DNA of 64,000 nucleotides from Larkinella terrae (GCF_009668025.1 NZ_WJXZ01000014.1:950448-1014447), one strand, 5' to 3'; positions 16,665-25,944 are shown, numbered from the stretch's first letter. Translations and numbers: made by a program. Notes: generated from the sequence alone by a model not told the origin.

Positions 16665-17675
16665 ATGAACGAAATTCAAAAAACAGAATTGGGCCGGGAA
16701 GGACTGGTTGTGCCGGTGATCGGTCTGGGGTGTATGGGTATGACCACCATTGCGGGTGCCGATATTTACGGAAAAGCCGACGAAACCGAGGCCATTGCGA
16801 CCATTCACCGTTCGCTCGAACTGGGCGGCAATTTTCTGGATACCGCCGACCTCTACGGCCCGCTGCTCAACGAGCGGCTGGTTGCCAAAGCCATTAAAGG
16901 AAACCGGAATCGGTACCTCATCGCCACCAAATTCGGGTTCGAAATCGACGACAACGAGCAGTTGACCTGGCGCATCAACGGCGAACCGGGCTACGTCAAA
17001 AAAGCACTGGAACGTTCGCTGAATAATCTGGGTACCGATTACATCGACCTGTATTACCTCCACCGCGTGGACCCGAACACGCCCATTGAGGAAACCGTTG
17101 GCGCAATGGCCGACCTGGTGAAAGAAGGAAAGGTACGCTACATTGGGCTGTCGGAGGTGGGTTCGGAAACCATCCGGCGGGCGCACGGTGTTCATCCAAT
17201 AACCGCCGTGCAAACCGAATATTCGTTTTTCGAGCGAAGCGTTGAAGAAACCGGTATTCTGGATACCATTCAGGAGTTGGGAATTGGGTTTGTGGCTTAC
17301 TCGCCGGTTGGCCGGGGATTTTTGTCGGGAGCCATTCAAAGCCCGGACGATTTTCCGGCGGATGATTTCCGGCGGACGATCCCCCGGTTTCAGGGCGATC
17401 AGTTCCACAAAAACATCGAGCTGGTCGATGAAATCAAAAAGATGGCGACCGACAAAGGAATTACGCCCGCGCAACTGGCCATTGCCTGGGTGATTTCCAA
17501 AGGCTTCGTGCCCATTCCGGGGACAAAGCATGTGGCATTTGTTGAACAGAACATTGCCGCCACGCGCGTTCAGCTGACGCCGGACGAACTGGCAAAACTT
17601 GAAGCCATTGTGCCGCTCGGCACGTCAACCGGCGACCGCTACGACGCTACGGGCATGGCGATGGTAAATTTATAA
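16665..17675 (+). CDS. Aldo/keto reductase
   Basis: A 336-residue NADPH-dependent reductase with a TIM barrel. The start at 16665 gives the usual N-terminus (QKTELGREGLVVPVIGLGCMGM); an in-frame extension to 16563 carries a hydrophobic stretch not seen in the family. Catalytic tetrad: Asp59 (NFLDTADLYG), Tyr64, Lys89 (IATKFGF), His123 (YYLHRVDP). C-terminal FVPIPGTKH is the cofactor phosphate-binding region. It is close to the YhdN/AKR13-like group acting on aldehydes and ketones; the substrate is not predictable. It is followed by a hairpin and the second AraC gene. Confidence 0.92.
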   Translation: MNEIQKTELGREGLVVPVIGLGCMGMTTIAGADIYGKADETEAIATIHRSLELGGNFLDTADLYGPLLNERLVAKAIKGNRNRYLIATKFGFEIDDNEQLTWRINGEPGYVKKALERSLNNLGTDYIDLYYLHRVDPNTPIEETVGAMADLVKEGKVRYIGLSEVGSETIRRAHGVHPITAVQTEYSFFERSVEETGILDTIQELGIGFVAYSPVGRGFLSGAIQSPDDFPADDFRRTIPRFQGDQFHKNIELVDEIKKMATDKGITPAQLAIAWVISKGFVPIPGTKHVAFVEQNIAATRVQLTPDELAKLEAIVPLGTSTGDRYDATGMAMVNL

Positions 17676-17684
17676 TGGATGAAC

Positions 17685-17730
17685 AAACCGCACCGGAAAA
17701 CCGCACCGCGCGACGTTTTCCGGTGCGGTT
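17685..17730. terminator. 15-bp-stem hairpin between AKR and AraC genes
   Basis: AACCGCACCGGAAAA (17686-17700) pairs exactly with TTTTCCGGTGCGGTT (17716-17730). It begins about 10 bases after the AKR stop, so it probably ends that transcript, and it argues against the longer start (17679) for the following regulator. Confidence 0.7.
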
Positions 17731-17747
17731 GTAAACAAAATACACGC

Positions 17748-18668
17748 GTGAAAAAATCGTCGACTCCGCCGTACCTGATTCAGTCTGTCTCGGAACTGCA
17801 CCGTTTGCTGGGTTTGCCCAAACCGGAACATCCGCTGGTGAGCGTCATTAAGCTGGCTGATACCCAGTGTTTTCCGACGGATGTGTTGAGGAGTTTTATT
17901 TACAACTTCTATTCGATTTGCATCAAGAAGGACTTCAAGGGGAAGATGAAGTACGGACAGAGTTACTACGATTTTGACGATGGTGTCATGACTTTTTTCT
18001 CCCCCGGACAGGTGATTTCCACGCTTACGGAGGAGGATTACGTCTGCTCGGGCTGGTGGCTGGTATTTCACCCGGATTTTGTCCGCAATTATCAGTTGGC
18101 TCGCAACATCCGGAATTACGGTTTTTTCTCGTACGCCGTTCACGAAGCCCTGCACCTGTCCGAAAAAGAGGAGACGCTCATTGCCGCCATCATGCAGAAC
18201 ATCGCGCAGGAATACCAGTCGGCCATCGACGGTTTTAGTCAGGATGTAATCGTTTCGCACATCGACCTGCTGTTAACGTATTGTAACCGGTTTTACAATC
18301 GGCAGTTTATTACCCGAAAAAGTGCCAATACGGATTTGCTGATCCGGCTGGAAACGCTGCTTGCGGATTATTTCGACAGCGGAAAAGTGGAAGAACGCGG
18401 GCTGCCGACGGTGCAGTACCTGGCGGAGGAACTGGCGATTTCGCCCAATTACCTGAGTGATATGCTGCGCAATCTCACCGGCCAGACTGCGCAGCAACAC
18501 ATTCATAACAAGCTGATTGAACGCGCGCAGGAGATATTAACCACCACTTCGCTGTCGGTCAGCGAAATCGCGTACCAACTCGGTTTTGAATATCCGCAAT
18601 CGTTCAGCAAGTTGTTCAAGAGCAAAATGAACGTTTCTCCACTGGAATTCCGGCATTCGTTTAACTGA
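17748..18668 (+). CDS. AraC-family transcriptional regulator (copy 2)
   Basis: A 306-residue regulator using GTG 17748; the upstream ATG at 17679 would run the coding sequence through a perfect terminator-like hairpin and adds residues absent from its paralogue. The sensor region contains SELHRLLGLPKPEHPLVSV. The C-terminal double HTH is LAISPNYLSDMLRNLTGQTA and VSEIAYQLGFEYPQSFSKLFKSKM. A paralogue of the 15505 gene. It likely controls the preceding aldo/keto reductase or a nearby oxidoreductase gene; ligand unknown. Confidence 0.88.
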   Translation: MKKSSTPPYLIQSVSELHRLLGLPKPEHPLVSVIKLADTQCFPTDVLRSFIYNFYSICIKKDFKGKMKYGQSYYDFDDGVMTFFSPGQVISTLTEEDYVCSGWWLVFHPDFVRNYQLARNIRNYGFFSYAVHEALHLSEKEETLIAAIMQNIAQEYQSAIDGFSQDVIVSHIDLLLTYCNRFYNRQFITRKSANTDLLIRLETLLADYFDSGKVEERGLPTVQYLAEELAISPNYLSDMLRNLTGQTAQQHIHNKLIERAQEILTTTSLSVSEIAYQLGFEYPQSFSKLFKSKMNVSPLEFRHSFN

Positions 18669-18677
18669 GAAATAATG

Positions 18678-18707
18678 TTAATTCCGTCAGTACGTTGACG
18701 GAATTAA
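18678..18707. terminator. Convergent terminator hairpin
   Basis: TTAATTCCGTCA (18678-18689) and TGACGGAATTAA (18696-18707), perfect 12-bp arms with a 6-base loop, between the plus-strand AraC gene and the minus-strand DeoR gene. Confidence 0.7.
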
Positions 18708-18736
18708 GGTAAATCATGATTTTGCTTGTCATCTAA

Positions 18737-19504
18737 TCACCCCGCGATCACCACTTTCACCCCGCGCTCTTCCAACTGCCGCACGGTTTCGGCCGAAACC
18801 CCGGCATCCGTAATCAGGTAATGAATCTGGTCGAGCGTGCCGATGCGCCCAATGCCCCGCTTTCCGAATTTGGAGCTGTCGGCCAGCACCACCACGGTTT
18901 GAGCGGCATCGATCATTTTCTGGTTCAGGCTGGTTTCGGTCAGGTTGCTGATCGACAGGCCAAACTCAAAATCAATCCCGTCGACTCCTACGAATAACAT
19001 GCCGCACGACAGATTTTCCAGCATGCTTTCGGCGTAGGCGCCCACCACCGACGACGAATTCGGGCGAAGCAATCCGCCCAACTGTAGCACTTCCACGTTG
19101 GTCCGGTTGCTGAGTTCGGCGGCCACTTTCACGGCTGGGGTAATAACCGTCAGTCGTTGGGTCGGATTCAGGCAGCGGGCCAGTTCAAAAACCGTCGTGC
19201 CAGAACTGATTAGAATGGAATCCGTCTGCCCGATCAGCGTCAGGGCGGCTTTGGCAATCTTCTGTTTTTCTTCGGCCCGGATCAGCGCTTTCTCGTCGAT
19301 CGGTTTTTCGAACGCGTACGGATTGGTCATCGATCCACCGCCCCGGGTGCGGAACAGCAGACTTTTATCTTCCAGCAACTTCAAATCCTTGCGAATCGTC
19401 ACGCCCGAAACCTCCATCCAGTCGCTGAGTTCCTGAATCGTCACGCTGCCGCTTTCCTTGAGTTTCTGTAAAATAAACTGGTGTCTTTCGGTAATCGTCT
19501 TCAT
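18737..19504 (-). CDS. DeoR/GlpR-family transcriptional regulator
   Basis: A 255-residue regulator. The N-terminal winged HTH (about 5-57, RHQFILQKLKESGSVTIQELSDWMEVSGVTIRKDL) is the DeoR signature. The C-terminal sugar-phosphate isomerase-like sensor domain contains ILISSGTTVFELAR and LADSSKFGKRG. The family usually represses sugar or polyol catabolic genes and is released by a phosphorylated intermediate. It is divergent from the MFS/dehydrogenase/kinase cluster (19994-26889), which is the obvious target; the inducer would be a product of one of the two kinases. Confidence 0.92.
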   Translation of the reverse strand: MKTITERHQFILQKLKESGSVTIQELSDWMEVSGVTIRKDLKLLEDKSLLFRTRGGGSMTNPYAFEKPIDEKALIRAEEKQKIAKAALTLIGQTDSILISSGTTVFELARCLNPTQRLTVITPAVKVAAELSNRTNVEVLQLGGLLRPNSSSVVGAYAESMLENLSCGMLFVGVDGIDFEFGLSISNLTETSLNQKMIDAAQTVVVLADSSKFGKRGIGRIGTLDQIHYLITDAGVSAETVRQLEERGVKVVIAG

Positions 19505-19608
19505 GGGGCCTGCAACTTTCGGGTCAAGGTTAACCAGAATTCGGCAGAATGCAAATCAGCGACTGCTAAGAGACTATCTCCGTTTCTGAAATTCTCCTTA
19601 TTGGTTCT

Positions 19609-19675
19609 GCCCCCAACCCCCTGAAGGGGGCTTGAATATCCGGATTTGAAAGCCCCCTTTAGGGGGTTGGGGGGC
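19609..19675. repeat. REPIN-like element, copy 1
   Basis: Two inverted copies of GCCCCCAACCCCCTGAAGGGGGC flank a short variable spacer. Related elements are at 37742-37886, 54777-54852 and 63678-63744, all intergenic. Each half is itself a small hairpin (CCCCTGAAGGGG), so the whole folds as a cloverleaf-like cruciform. Confidence 0.8.
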
Positions 19676-19730
19676 AAAAAGGACCCGTAAATTGTCACTT
19701 TTATGATAACCACTCGAGCAGTTAACAGCC

Positions 19731-19786
19731 CTGCCCTGAAAAGGGCTTAAGCAAGCGGTTATAAGCCCCTTCAGGGGGTTGGGGCA
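19731..19786. repeat. Degenerate REPIN-like element
   Basis: The right half AAGCCCCTTCAGGGGGTTGGGGC (about 19764-19786) is well kept; the left half is recognisable only as CCCTGCCCTGAAAAGGGC. Confidence 0.5.
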
Positions 19787-19993
19787 GAGAAAATATGGAA
19801 AATATAAAATTTAGAATGTCTCCGCACCTTCTTGCATATCCCGCCGATTTATTTTCTTATGCTTTCCATCTGGTTTCATAAAGTTAAATTATATTTCAAT
19901 TTGTTTAATTAGATTTTCTTTGTTTGTTTGTGTGCAAGTTATTCTGGCTTAAATACAAGTCGTCTGAGCGATTCCTAAACCGTCGATCTGAGC

Positions 19994-21244
19994 ATGCATT
20001 CACCGTCACTCTTCGAAAAAGCCGGGCTGCCGAAGCCGCTGGCCTGGGGTTATCTGGGCATTATTATCTTCATGATGGGCGACGGCGTCGAGCAGGGCTG
20101 GCTGAGCCCGTACCTGCTGGAACACGGTATGAGCATCCAGCAATCGGCTTCGCTGTTTACGGTTTACGGCGTCACGATTGCGGTTTCCTCCTGGTTTTCG
20201 GGCGTCCTCGCCGAAGGCTACGGTCCGCGGAAAGCGATGCTGGCGGGGCTGTTGCTCTACATTCTCGGCACCGTCGGATTTGTTGGTTACGGCATGGCCC
20301 GACTCGATTTTCCGGCGATGCTCGTGACCTACGCCATTCGCGGTTTTGGTTATCCGCTGTTTGCGTATTCGTTTCTGGTCTGGATCACCTACCGAACTCC
20401 GCAGCACCAGTTGGGGCGGGCCGTCGGCTGGTTCTGGTTCGTATTTACGGGCGGACTGAACGTCTTTGGAGCCTATTATTCAAGCTGGGCCATCGAGCGG
20501 ATTGGTTACCAGAACACCCTCTGGACGTCCATCTTCTGGGTCGCCCTGGGCGGTTTTTTTGCGCTGGTCCTGAACCGCGACCGGTTTGTGCCGCTGGCCG
20601 CCAGCGCCGGAACCAAAACCAGGGAACTCCTCAACGGCCTGACCATCGTCCAGAAAGAACCCAAAGTGCTGATCGGCGGCATTGTCCGCATCATCAATAC
20701 CACCGCGCAGTTTGCCTTCCCGGTTTTCTTGCCGATTTATCTGGCCAAATTCGGCTTCAGTACGGTGCAGTGGCTGCAAATCTGGGGGACGATTTTTACC
20801 AGTAACATCATCTTTAATCTGCTGTTCGGCTTCATTGGCGACCGGCTGGGCTGGCGCAACACCATTATGTGGTTCGGGGGCGTCGGCTGCGCAATTTCAA
20901 CGTTATTGTTTTATTACTCACCGGTTTGGTTCAGCGGCAACTATGGAATGGTTCTGTTGTCGGGCGTGCTCTGGGGCGGTTTGCTGGCGGGCTACGTCCC
21001 CTTGTCGGCCCTGGTGCCATCGCTGGTAAAAGAGGACAAAGGCGCAGCTATGGCGATTCTGAATCTGGGGGCGGGCTTACCGGTTTTTGTCGGCCCCGCC
21101 ATCGTCGGCCTGACCATCGGCACCATTGGCAGCGAAGGCGTCGTCTGGATTCTGGCCGGTTTGTACTTTCTGAGCGCGGTGTTAACGCAATTCATTACGT
21201 TGCCGAAAGAAACCGCTTCGGTTCCGCAAGCTATCAAGGTTTGA
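19994..21244 (+). CDS. MFS transporter, polyol permease (RbtT/DalT/CsbX-like) family
   Basis: A 416-residue inner-membrane transporter with about 12 membrane segments. Segments such as MGDGVEQGWLSPYLLEHG, RGFGYPLFAYSFLVWITYRTP and GWFWFVFTGGLNVFGAYYSSW match the polyol permease branch that includes ribitol and D-arabitol permeases. Start ATG 19994 precedes the first helix. It heads a same-strand series of dehydrogenase, two kinases, phosphatase and phosphodiesterase, and is divergent from a DeoR regulator. Import of a polyol or related C4-C6 compound is inferred; the actual substrate is unknown. Confidence 0.88.
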   Translation: MHSPSLFEKAGLPKPLAWGYLGIIIFMMGDGVEQGWLSPYLLEHGMSIQQSASLFTVYGVTIAVSSWFSGVLAEGYGPRKAMLAGLLLYILGTVGFVGYGMARLDFPAMLVTYAIRGFGYPLFAYSFLVWITYRTPQHQLGRAVGWFWFVFTGGLNVFGAYYSSWAIERIGYQNTLWTSIFWVALGGFFALVLNRDRFVPLAASAGTKTRELLNGLTIVQKEPKVLIGGIVRIINTTAQFAFPVFLPIYLAKFGFSTVQWLQIWGTIFTSNIIFNLLFGFIGDRLGWRNTIMWFGGVGCAISTLLFYYSPVWFSGNYGMVLLSGVLWGGLLAGYVPLSALVPSLVKEDKGAAMAILNLGAGLPVFVGPAIVGLTIGTIGSEGVVWILAGLYFLSAVLTQFITLPKETASVPQAIKV

Positions 21245-21294
21245 ACTGTCAATAAGTCGGAATTTGGTTTATCGTTATCAATGAGTAAGGTATT

Positions 21295-21361
21295 AGTGAC
21301 TGTCTAAAAATGAAATTACTCGACTCGAAGGAGAGGAAATTATAAAATTTAGACAGTCACT
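21295..21361. repeat. Short MITE-like element (outer ends only)
   Basis: AGTGACTGTCTAAA (21295-21308) and its exact complement (21348-21361) flank a 39-base centre containing AAATTATAAAATTTAGACAGT. The same outer-end wording flanks the REPIN core at 37742-37886, so this looks like a core-less member of the same family. It sits between the MFS gene and the dehydrogenase gene. Confidence 0.65.
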
Positions 21362-21415
21362 TAGTGATCAGGTTTTTACTTTCGTAAACCGTAAACCGGT
21401 TACAACTTTTTAAGA

Positions 21416-22432
21416 ATGAGAATTTTAATTACCGCGCCGTATCATCAACAAGCGCAGGACGAACTGGCGAATTGGTTTGGCGAGATCATCTACCGGCCCT
21501 GGAAATTGCAGGAACGGGCTTATTCCCCAACGGAACTCATTGATCTGTTGAAGGTTACCCAGGCCGATGCGCTCATTACCGAACACGATGAAGTGACGGC
21601 GGCCGTGATCGAAGCCTATCCGGCCTTGCGGTTTATCGGCGTTTGCCGGGGAACACCTTCCAATGTGGCGGTTTCGACGGCGACCGAAAAAGGCATCCCG
21701 GTTTTCAACACCCCCGCCCGGAATGCGCAGGCGGTGGCCGAGCTCTTCATTGCCAATCTTATCACACTGATGCGCAATACGTTAGCCGCGATTCACTGGC
21801 TGGAAGGGGAGAACTGGGCCGCCGGGGCGCATACTTCGTATCTCCAGTTCAAGGGGAATGAAATTGCCGGAAAAACCATCGGTATGGTCGGTTTCGGAGC
21901 GGTTGGGCAAACCATCGCTAACCTCGTCCGGCATTTTCCAACGCGGATTCAGTACTACGATCCGTTCTACACATCTGACGATCCGGATTATAAGAAAACC
22001 GATCTGGAAACCCTGTTTAAAAGCAGCGATGTCGTATCCATCCACCTGCCGGTCAATGAACAGACTAAAGGGTTGATTGGCAAACCGTTGCTGACCCTGA
22101 TGAAACCGGATGCGATTTTTGTCAATACCGCCCGGGCCGTGGTCGTCAACCGCGAAGATTTGCTGGAAGTGCTCGAAAACCGGAAAATCCGGGGCGCCAT
22201 TCTGGATGTGTTCGATCACGAACCGCCGGATGAGCTGGATTATAAGCTCATTCACCGCGAGGATGTCCTGGCGACTCCGCACATCGCCGGAGCGACGTTC
22301 GAGGTCGAAGATCACCACGCGGATATCTTGAACAAGGCCCTGCACAACTTCTTCGTCGCGGAAAAAACCGACATCCGGCAGTTCGTAAATCCGGCGGTTC
22401 TGAACAAAAAAGACCTGACCATTAATCCCTGA
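21416..22432 (+). CDS. D-isomer-specific 2-hydroxyacid dehydrogenase
   Basis: A 338-residue NAD-dependent enzyme related to phosphoglycerate and hydroxypyruvate dehydrogenases. The Rossmann motif is GMVGFGAVGQ (G159-G164). Catalytic residues: Arg240 (FVNTARAVV), Glu269 (DVFDHEPPD) and His289 (LATPHIAGAT). The family interconverts 2-hydroxy acids and 2-keto acids. Its place between a polyol permease and two sugar kinases suggests oxidation of, or reduction to, a sugar-acid intermediate. The next gene begins 6 bases after its stop. Confidence 0.9.
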   Translation: MRILITAPYHQQAQDELANWFGEIIYRPWKLQERAYSPTELIDLLKVTQADALITEHDEVTAAVIEAYPALRFIGVCRGTPSNVAVSTATEKGIPVFNTPARNAQAVAELFIANLITLMRNTLAAIHWLEGENWAAGAHTSYLQFKGNEIAGKTIGMVGFGAVGQTIANLVRHFPTRIQYYDPFYTSDDPDYKKTDLETLFKSSDVVSIHLPVNEQTKGLIGKPLLTLMKPDAIFVNTARAVVVNREDLLEVLENRKIRGAILDVFDHEPPDELDYKLIHREDVLATPHIAGATFEVEDHHADILNKALHNFFVAEKTDIRQFVNPAVLNKKDLTINP

Positions 22433-22438
22433 CTATCT

Positions 22439-23878
22439 GTGGACTACGGTTATTTAATCATCGATGTGGGAACCGGAAACGTTCGGGTTGCCATCGCCGA
22501 AACCAGCGGAGCCATTCGACAGGTAGCGGGTGAAGACATGCGGTACGAATGGGACAATCACTACCCGGAATCCATCTATTTCGACCCGGACCACCTTTGG
22601 GCGCAAATCGTCCGGCTGGCAAAAACCGCTCTGGCAAACGCCGGGCCGGTCACGATCCGGGCCGTCACTGCGACCAGTCAGCGGGAGGGCATTGTGGCCA
22701 TTGGTAAAACGGGCCAGTCGCTGATCGGAATGCCGAACATCGACCACCGCGGCCGGGAGTGGGAGGATTCGATTGCCGATAAAAACCGGGTCTATCAACT
22801 GACCGGCCGCTTCCCGACTTCGCTTTTTTCCGCGCTGAAACTCGTGGGCGTTCGGGAACGGCGGCCCGACCTCTGGAACGAAATTTCAGCCTTTCTGAGC
22901 ATCAGCGACTGGGTGCAGTTCCGGCTGAGCGGGATTGCCCGGTACGAACATTCGCAGGCGTCGGAAACCCTGCTGTACGACGTGGCTGCCAAACAGTGGT
23001 CGTCGGAATTAAGTGCGGTTTTTGGTCTGAACGCCAGTCTGTTACCGCCTTTGCAGTCGGCTGGATCAATCCTGGGACCGGTTTTGGCTTCTAGTGCCGA
23101 TCAACTGGGCATTTCGCCCGAAACGGCGGTGGTCGTGGGCGGGGCCGATACGCAATTGGCCGTTCGGAGCACGCAGCCCTCGTTCGACGATGTCGTGATC
23201 GTATCGGGTACCACGACGCCCGTCATCAAACTGGTCGATCAGTACCTCACCGACGATCAGCAACGCACCTGGACCAATCGTCACATCGACGAAACCGGTT
23301 TTATTCTGGAAACCAACGCGGGCGTAACGGGCCTGAATTACCAGCGACTGAAAGCAATTTTTTATCCCAACGAAAGCTACGAAGTCATCGAAAAAGAAGT
23401 TGCCGAAAGTACCGACTCCCGCTGTGTAGCGGCTTTGGGCTCCTTACTGGCCGACGAAAAGAAACCGCTGATTCGGGGCGGTTTTCTGTTCAATACGCCG
23501 GTTTCGCACCAGCTGACGCGGGGCGATTTCGTCCGCGCTACACTCTGGGATATCGCTTGCAGTATCTTCGAAAATTACAAAAGTCTGTGCGCCGTCACGA
23601 CCCATTCCAAACCGTATATCTGGGCCTGCGGGGGCGGCATGCAAAGCCGGGTCCTGCGCCAGTTTATCGCCAACCTGACCCGAAAAACCGTCCGCATTCG
23701 AAACACCTACCGCCAATCGTCGGTAGTCGGGGGCGTTTTCGTGTGCAACGATGCACTCGGAGTAGAAGGAGCGGACCTGACAACGCTGGATGAGGTCGTT
23801 CCTGAACAAGCCGAATCGTTTATGGAACTGTATGAAGAATGGAAAACGACGCGAACGGCCTTTAAATCAATGCAATAA
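22439..23878 (+). CDS. FGGY-family carbohydrate kinase 1 (LsrK-like)
   Basis: A 479-residue sugar kinase beginning at GTG 22439, 6 bases after the dehydrogenase stop. The N-terminal phosphate-binding motif is IIDVGTGNVRV, an internal SQREGIVAI...NIDHRGREW recalls autoinducer-2 kinase (LsrK)-like members, and the C-terminal adenosine motif is WACGGGMQSRVLRQFIANLT. The family phosphorylates sugars and polyols with ATP in the cytoplasm. Its stop overlaps the start of kinase 2 (TAATG), so they are translationally coupled. Substrate not determinable; an AI-2-like linear sugar is one option. Confidence 0.88.
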   Translation: MDYGYLIIDVGTGNVRVAIAETSGAIRQVAGEDMRYEWDNHYPESIYFDPDHLWAQIVRLAKTALANAGPVTIRAVTATSQREGIVAIGKTGQSLIGMPNIDHRGREWEDSIADKNRVYQLTGRFPTSLFSALKLVGVRERRPDLWNEISAFLSISDWVQFRLSGIARYEHSQASETLLYDVAAKQWSSELSAVFGLNASLLPPLQSAGSILGPVLASSADQLGISPETAVVVGGADTQLAVRSTQPSFDDVVIVSGTTTPVIKLVDQYLTDDQQRTWTNRHIDETGFILETNAGVTGLNYQRLKAIFYPNESYEVIEKEVAESTDSRCVAALGSLLADEKKPLIRGGFLFNTPVSHQLTRGDFVRATLWDIACSIFENYKSLCAVTTHSKPYIWACGGGMQSRVLRQFIANLTRKTVRIRNTYRQSSVVGGVFVCNDALGVEGADLTTLDEVVPEQAESFMELYEEWKTTRTAFKSMQ

Positions 23879-25314
23879 TGCCGGTTTATTTTATCGGAAT
23901 TGACGTTGGAACGCAGGGCGTTCGGGTGGTATTGACGGATGAAACCGGTCAGGTGCGGGCCAGTGCGGAAGCAGGTTTTTCATTAACCGAACAGTCGCGC
24001 GAAGAGCAATCGCCCCTGGAATGGTGGAATGCCGGTTGGCGCTGTTTGAAGTCGGTACTGGAAATTGCGAAAACCACCCTTGATTTGCGGTCGGTCAAAT
24101 CCATTGCGGTGACGTCGACTTCGGGTACGGTTATTCCTCTTGACGGACAGAACGAACCGCTGCATAATGCTTTGATGTACAGCGATAACCGCTCGGCGCT
24201 CGAGGGGAAATACTGCAAAACCGTTGCTGAAAAGTTTCATCCGGAGGGCTACACCGGTTTCAACGCGTCGAGCGGGCTGTCGAAAATGGTCTGGTTTGTC
24301 ACGCATTTCCCGGAAAAAACCGCCCGGTTGCGCACCTGGATTCATGCCGCCGATTACATCACCGGCAAACTGTCGGGCCATTTTCGGGCGACGGATTATA
24401 CCAATGCGTTAAAGTCGGGCTATGATGTCAACAACGACTGCTGGCCTGCGTACCTCTTCGAACAACTCCCGTTGAAAAAAGAGTGGATGCAGCAGGTGGT
24501 TCCGTCCGGAAAACCGGTTGGTAAACTGCTTCCCGAGCTGGCGAATGAACTGGGTTTAATGCAAATTACGGTGGTGGCCGGAATGACCGACGGCTGTGCC
24601 TCGCAGGTCGCGTCGGGAGCCGTCCGACCGGGCGACTGGAATACGACCATCGGAACGACACTGGTGGTCAAGGGGGTGACTTTGCAGGAATTGAAAGACC
24701 CGGAAGGGCGTTTATACAGTCACCGGCATCCCGAAGGGTACTGGATGCCGGGCGGGGCCAGCAACACCGGCGCCGACTGGGTGACGGCCGGTTTCAGTGA
24801 CCGGCTCGCGGAGCTGACGCAGGCCGCTGCCAACCTGATTCCGACGCCATATGTAGCTTATCCGCTGCGCCAGCAGGGGGAACGTTTCCCGTTTATTGCG
24901 GCCCAGGCCCGGGGTTTTGCGCCGGAAGGGCTTTCGGATGCGGAGCTTTTTACGGCCAATATGGAAGGCGTTGCCTACCTGGAGCGCTATGCGTACGAAC
25001 TGATCGAAAGCCTGTCGGGCGAAACCGTTCGGGCGGTTTTTACGGCAGGGGGCGCGAGCAACAGCGACGTCTGGCTGACCATCCGCAGCAACGTTTTGAA
25101 TCGTCCGGTTTACAAATGTGCGCAGGTGAGCGGGGCGGTCGGAGCCGCGATTCTGGCGGCTTCCCAAACGCATTTCAGCACCCTGACCGAAGCGGCTCAG
25201 GCGATGACGCATATGGAAAAAGAAGTGAAACCTTCTGCCGAACTGATGCGGACTTACGACTCCTGTTATCGTAAATTTGTCGGCCTGTTGCGGGAAAAAG
25301 GATTTATCAATTGA
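23878..25314 (+). CDS. FGGY-family carbohydrate kinase 2 (ribulokinase/xylulokinase-like)
   Basis: A 478-residue kinase with N-terminal FIGIDVGTQGVRVVL, the second phosphate motif TIGTTLVVKGV, the segment MPGGASNTGADW reminiscent of D-ribulokinases, and the adenosine motif FTAGGASNSDVWLTIRSNVL. It differs clearly from kinase 1, so the two are not a recent duplication and probably phosphorylate different compounds. Start overlaps kinase 1 by one base. With a polyol permease-family transporter upstream, D-ribulose or another ketose is a reasonable guess only. Confidence 0.88.
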   Translation: MPVYFIGIDVGTQGVRVVLTDETGQVRASAEAGFSLTEQSREEQSPLEWWNAGWRCLKSVLEIAKTTLDLRSVKSIAVTSTSGTVIPLDGQNEPLHNALMYSDNRSALEGKYCKTVAEKFHPEGYTGFNASSGLSKMVWFVTHFPEKTARLRTWIHAADYITGKLSGHFRATDYTNALKSGYDVNNDCWPAYLFEQLPLKKEWMQQVVPSGKPVGKLLPELANELGLMQITVVAGMTDGCASQVASGAVRPGDWNTTIGTTLVVKGVTLQELKDPEGRLYSHRHPEGYWMPGGASNTGADWVTAGFSDRLAELTQAAANLIPTPYVAYPLRQQGERFPFIAAQARGFAPEGLSDAELFTANMEGVAYLERYAYELIESLSGETVRAVFTAGGASNSDVWLTIRSNVLNRPVYKCAQVSGAVGAAILAASQTHFSTLTEAAQAMTHMEKEVKPSAELMRTYDSCYRKFVGLLREKGFIN

Positions 25315-25324
25315 GACAAAATCG

Positions 25325-25924
25325 ATGCTAACGGTTTATTTGCTTCGTCACGGAGAAACGTTCTGGAATGCGGATGGAAACCGGTATTGCGGGGCCACCG
25401 ATATTGGATTAACAGACAAAGGGATTCAGCAGGCCCACGGTGCAGCCCGGCTTTTGAAGGATATTTCGTTCGATGCCATTTATTCCTCGCCCTTGCAGCG
25501 GGCGTTTCGGACGGCGCAGATTGCGTCGGGAAAACCGGAAAGCGTGGTAATCGATGAGCGGTTGATCGAAGCCGGTTTTGGCGATTGGGAAGGCAAAACC
25601 CGGGACGAATTTATTGCCGAAAAACCCGAGCTTTGGGATAACTGGTGTCTGGCTCCCGACCATAACCGGGCCGGGGGAACCGGCGAAACCGCGCTGGAAA
25701 TCGTAACCCGCGTTGACGATTTTTTTCGGGAAATCCGGCAAAAACACGTTTCCGGGACCATTCTGGTGGTTGCGCACAACGCCGTAAACCGGTTTTACAT
25801 GAGTTGGAAGCTGGGCATGCCGCTGAAAAATTACCGGAAACTGGTGCAGGATAATTCGACCATTACGTTGTTTACGCTGGATAACGAAGATGAATTTAGT
25901 CTCTTGAAATTGAATTGCCGCTGA
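25325..25924 (+). CDS. Histidine phosphatase (phosphoglycerate mutase-like)
   Basis: A 199-residue member of the histidine phosphatase superfamily. Start ATG 25325 places the RHG motif (YLLRHGET, nucleophile His9) at the usual position, 10 bases after the kinase 2 stop. The second catalytic histidine is in VVAHNAVNRF, and the acid is in the EAGFGDWEGK region. Typical substrates are small phosphate monoesters such as sugar phosphates or cobalamin precursors. Its operon position after two kinases suggests trimming or detoxifying of a phosphosugar made by them. Confidence 0.88.
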   Translation: MLTVYLLRHGETFWNADGNRYCGATDIGLTDKGIQQAHGAARLLKDISFDAIYSSPLQRAFRTAQIASGKPESVVIDERLIEAGFGDWEGKTRDEFIAEKPELWDNWCLAPDHNRAGGTGETALEIVTRVDDFFREIRQKHVSGTILVVAHNAVNRFYMSWKLGMPLKNYRKLVQDNSTITLFTLDNEDEFSLLKLNCR

Positions 25925-25944
25925 CCTTTCTACCCCAAACTACC

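Larger units (their letters stand above)
19505..19993. other. Divergent promoter region with REPIN-like repeats
   Basis: The 489 bases between the DeoR gene and the MFS gene hold one full CCCCCAACCCCCTGAAGGGGG element (19609-19675) and a degenerate second one (about 19731-19786). An AT-rich stretch (19797-19930) presumably holds the MFS promoter. No gene seen. Confidence 0.6.

Noticed and set aside
16608-17531. 307-residue minus-strand open frame opposite the aldo/keto reductase
   Set aside because: The plus strand has the complete AKR catalytic tetrad; the antisense product has low-complexity shadow character.
19924-20805. 293-residue plus-strand frame overlapping the MFS gene
   Set aside because: Arg/Gly-rich product with no membrane helices; the MFS frame is clearly coding.
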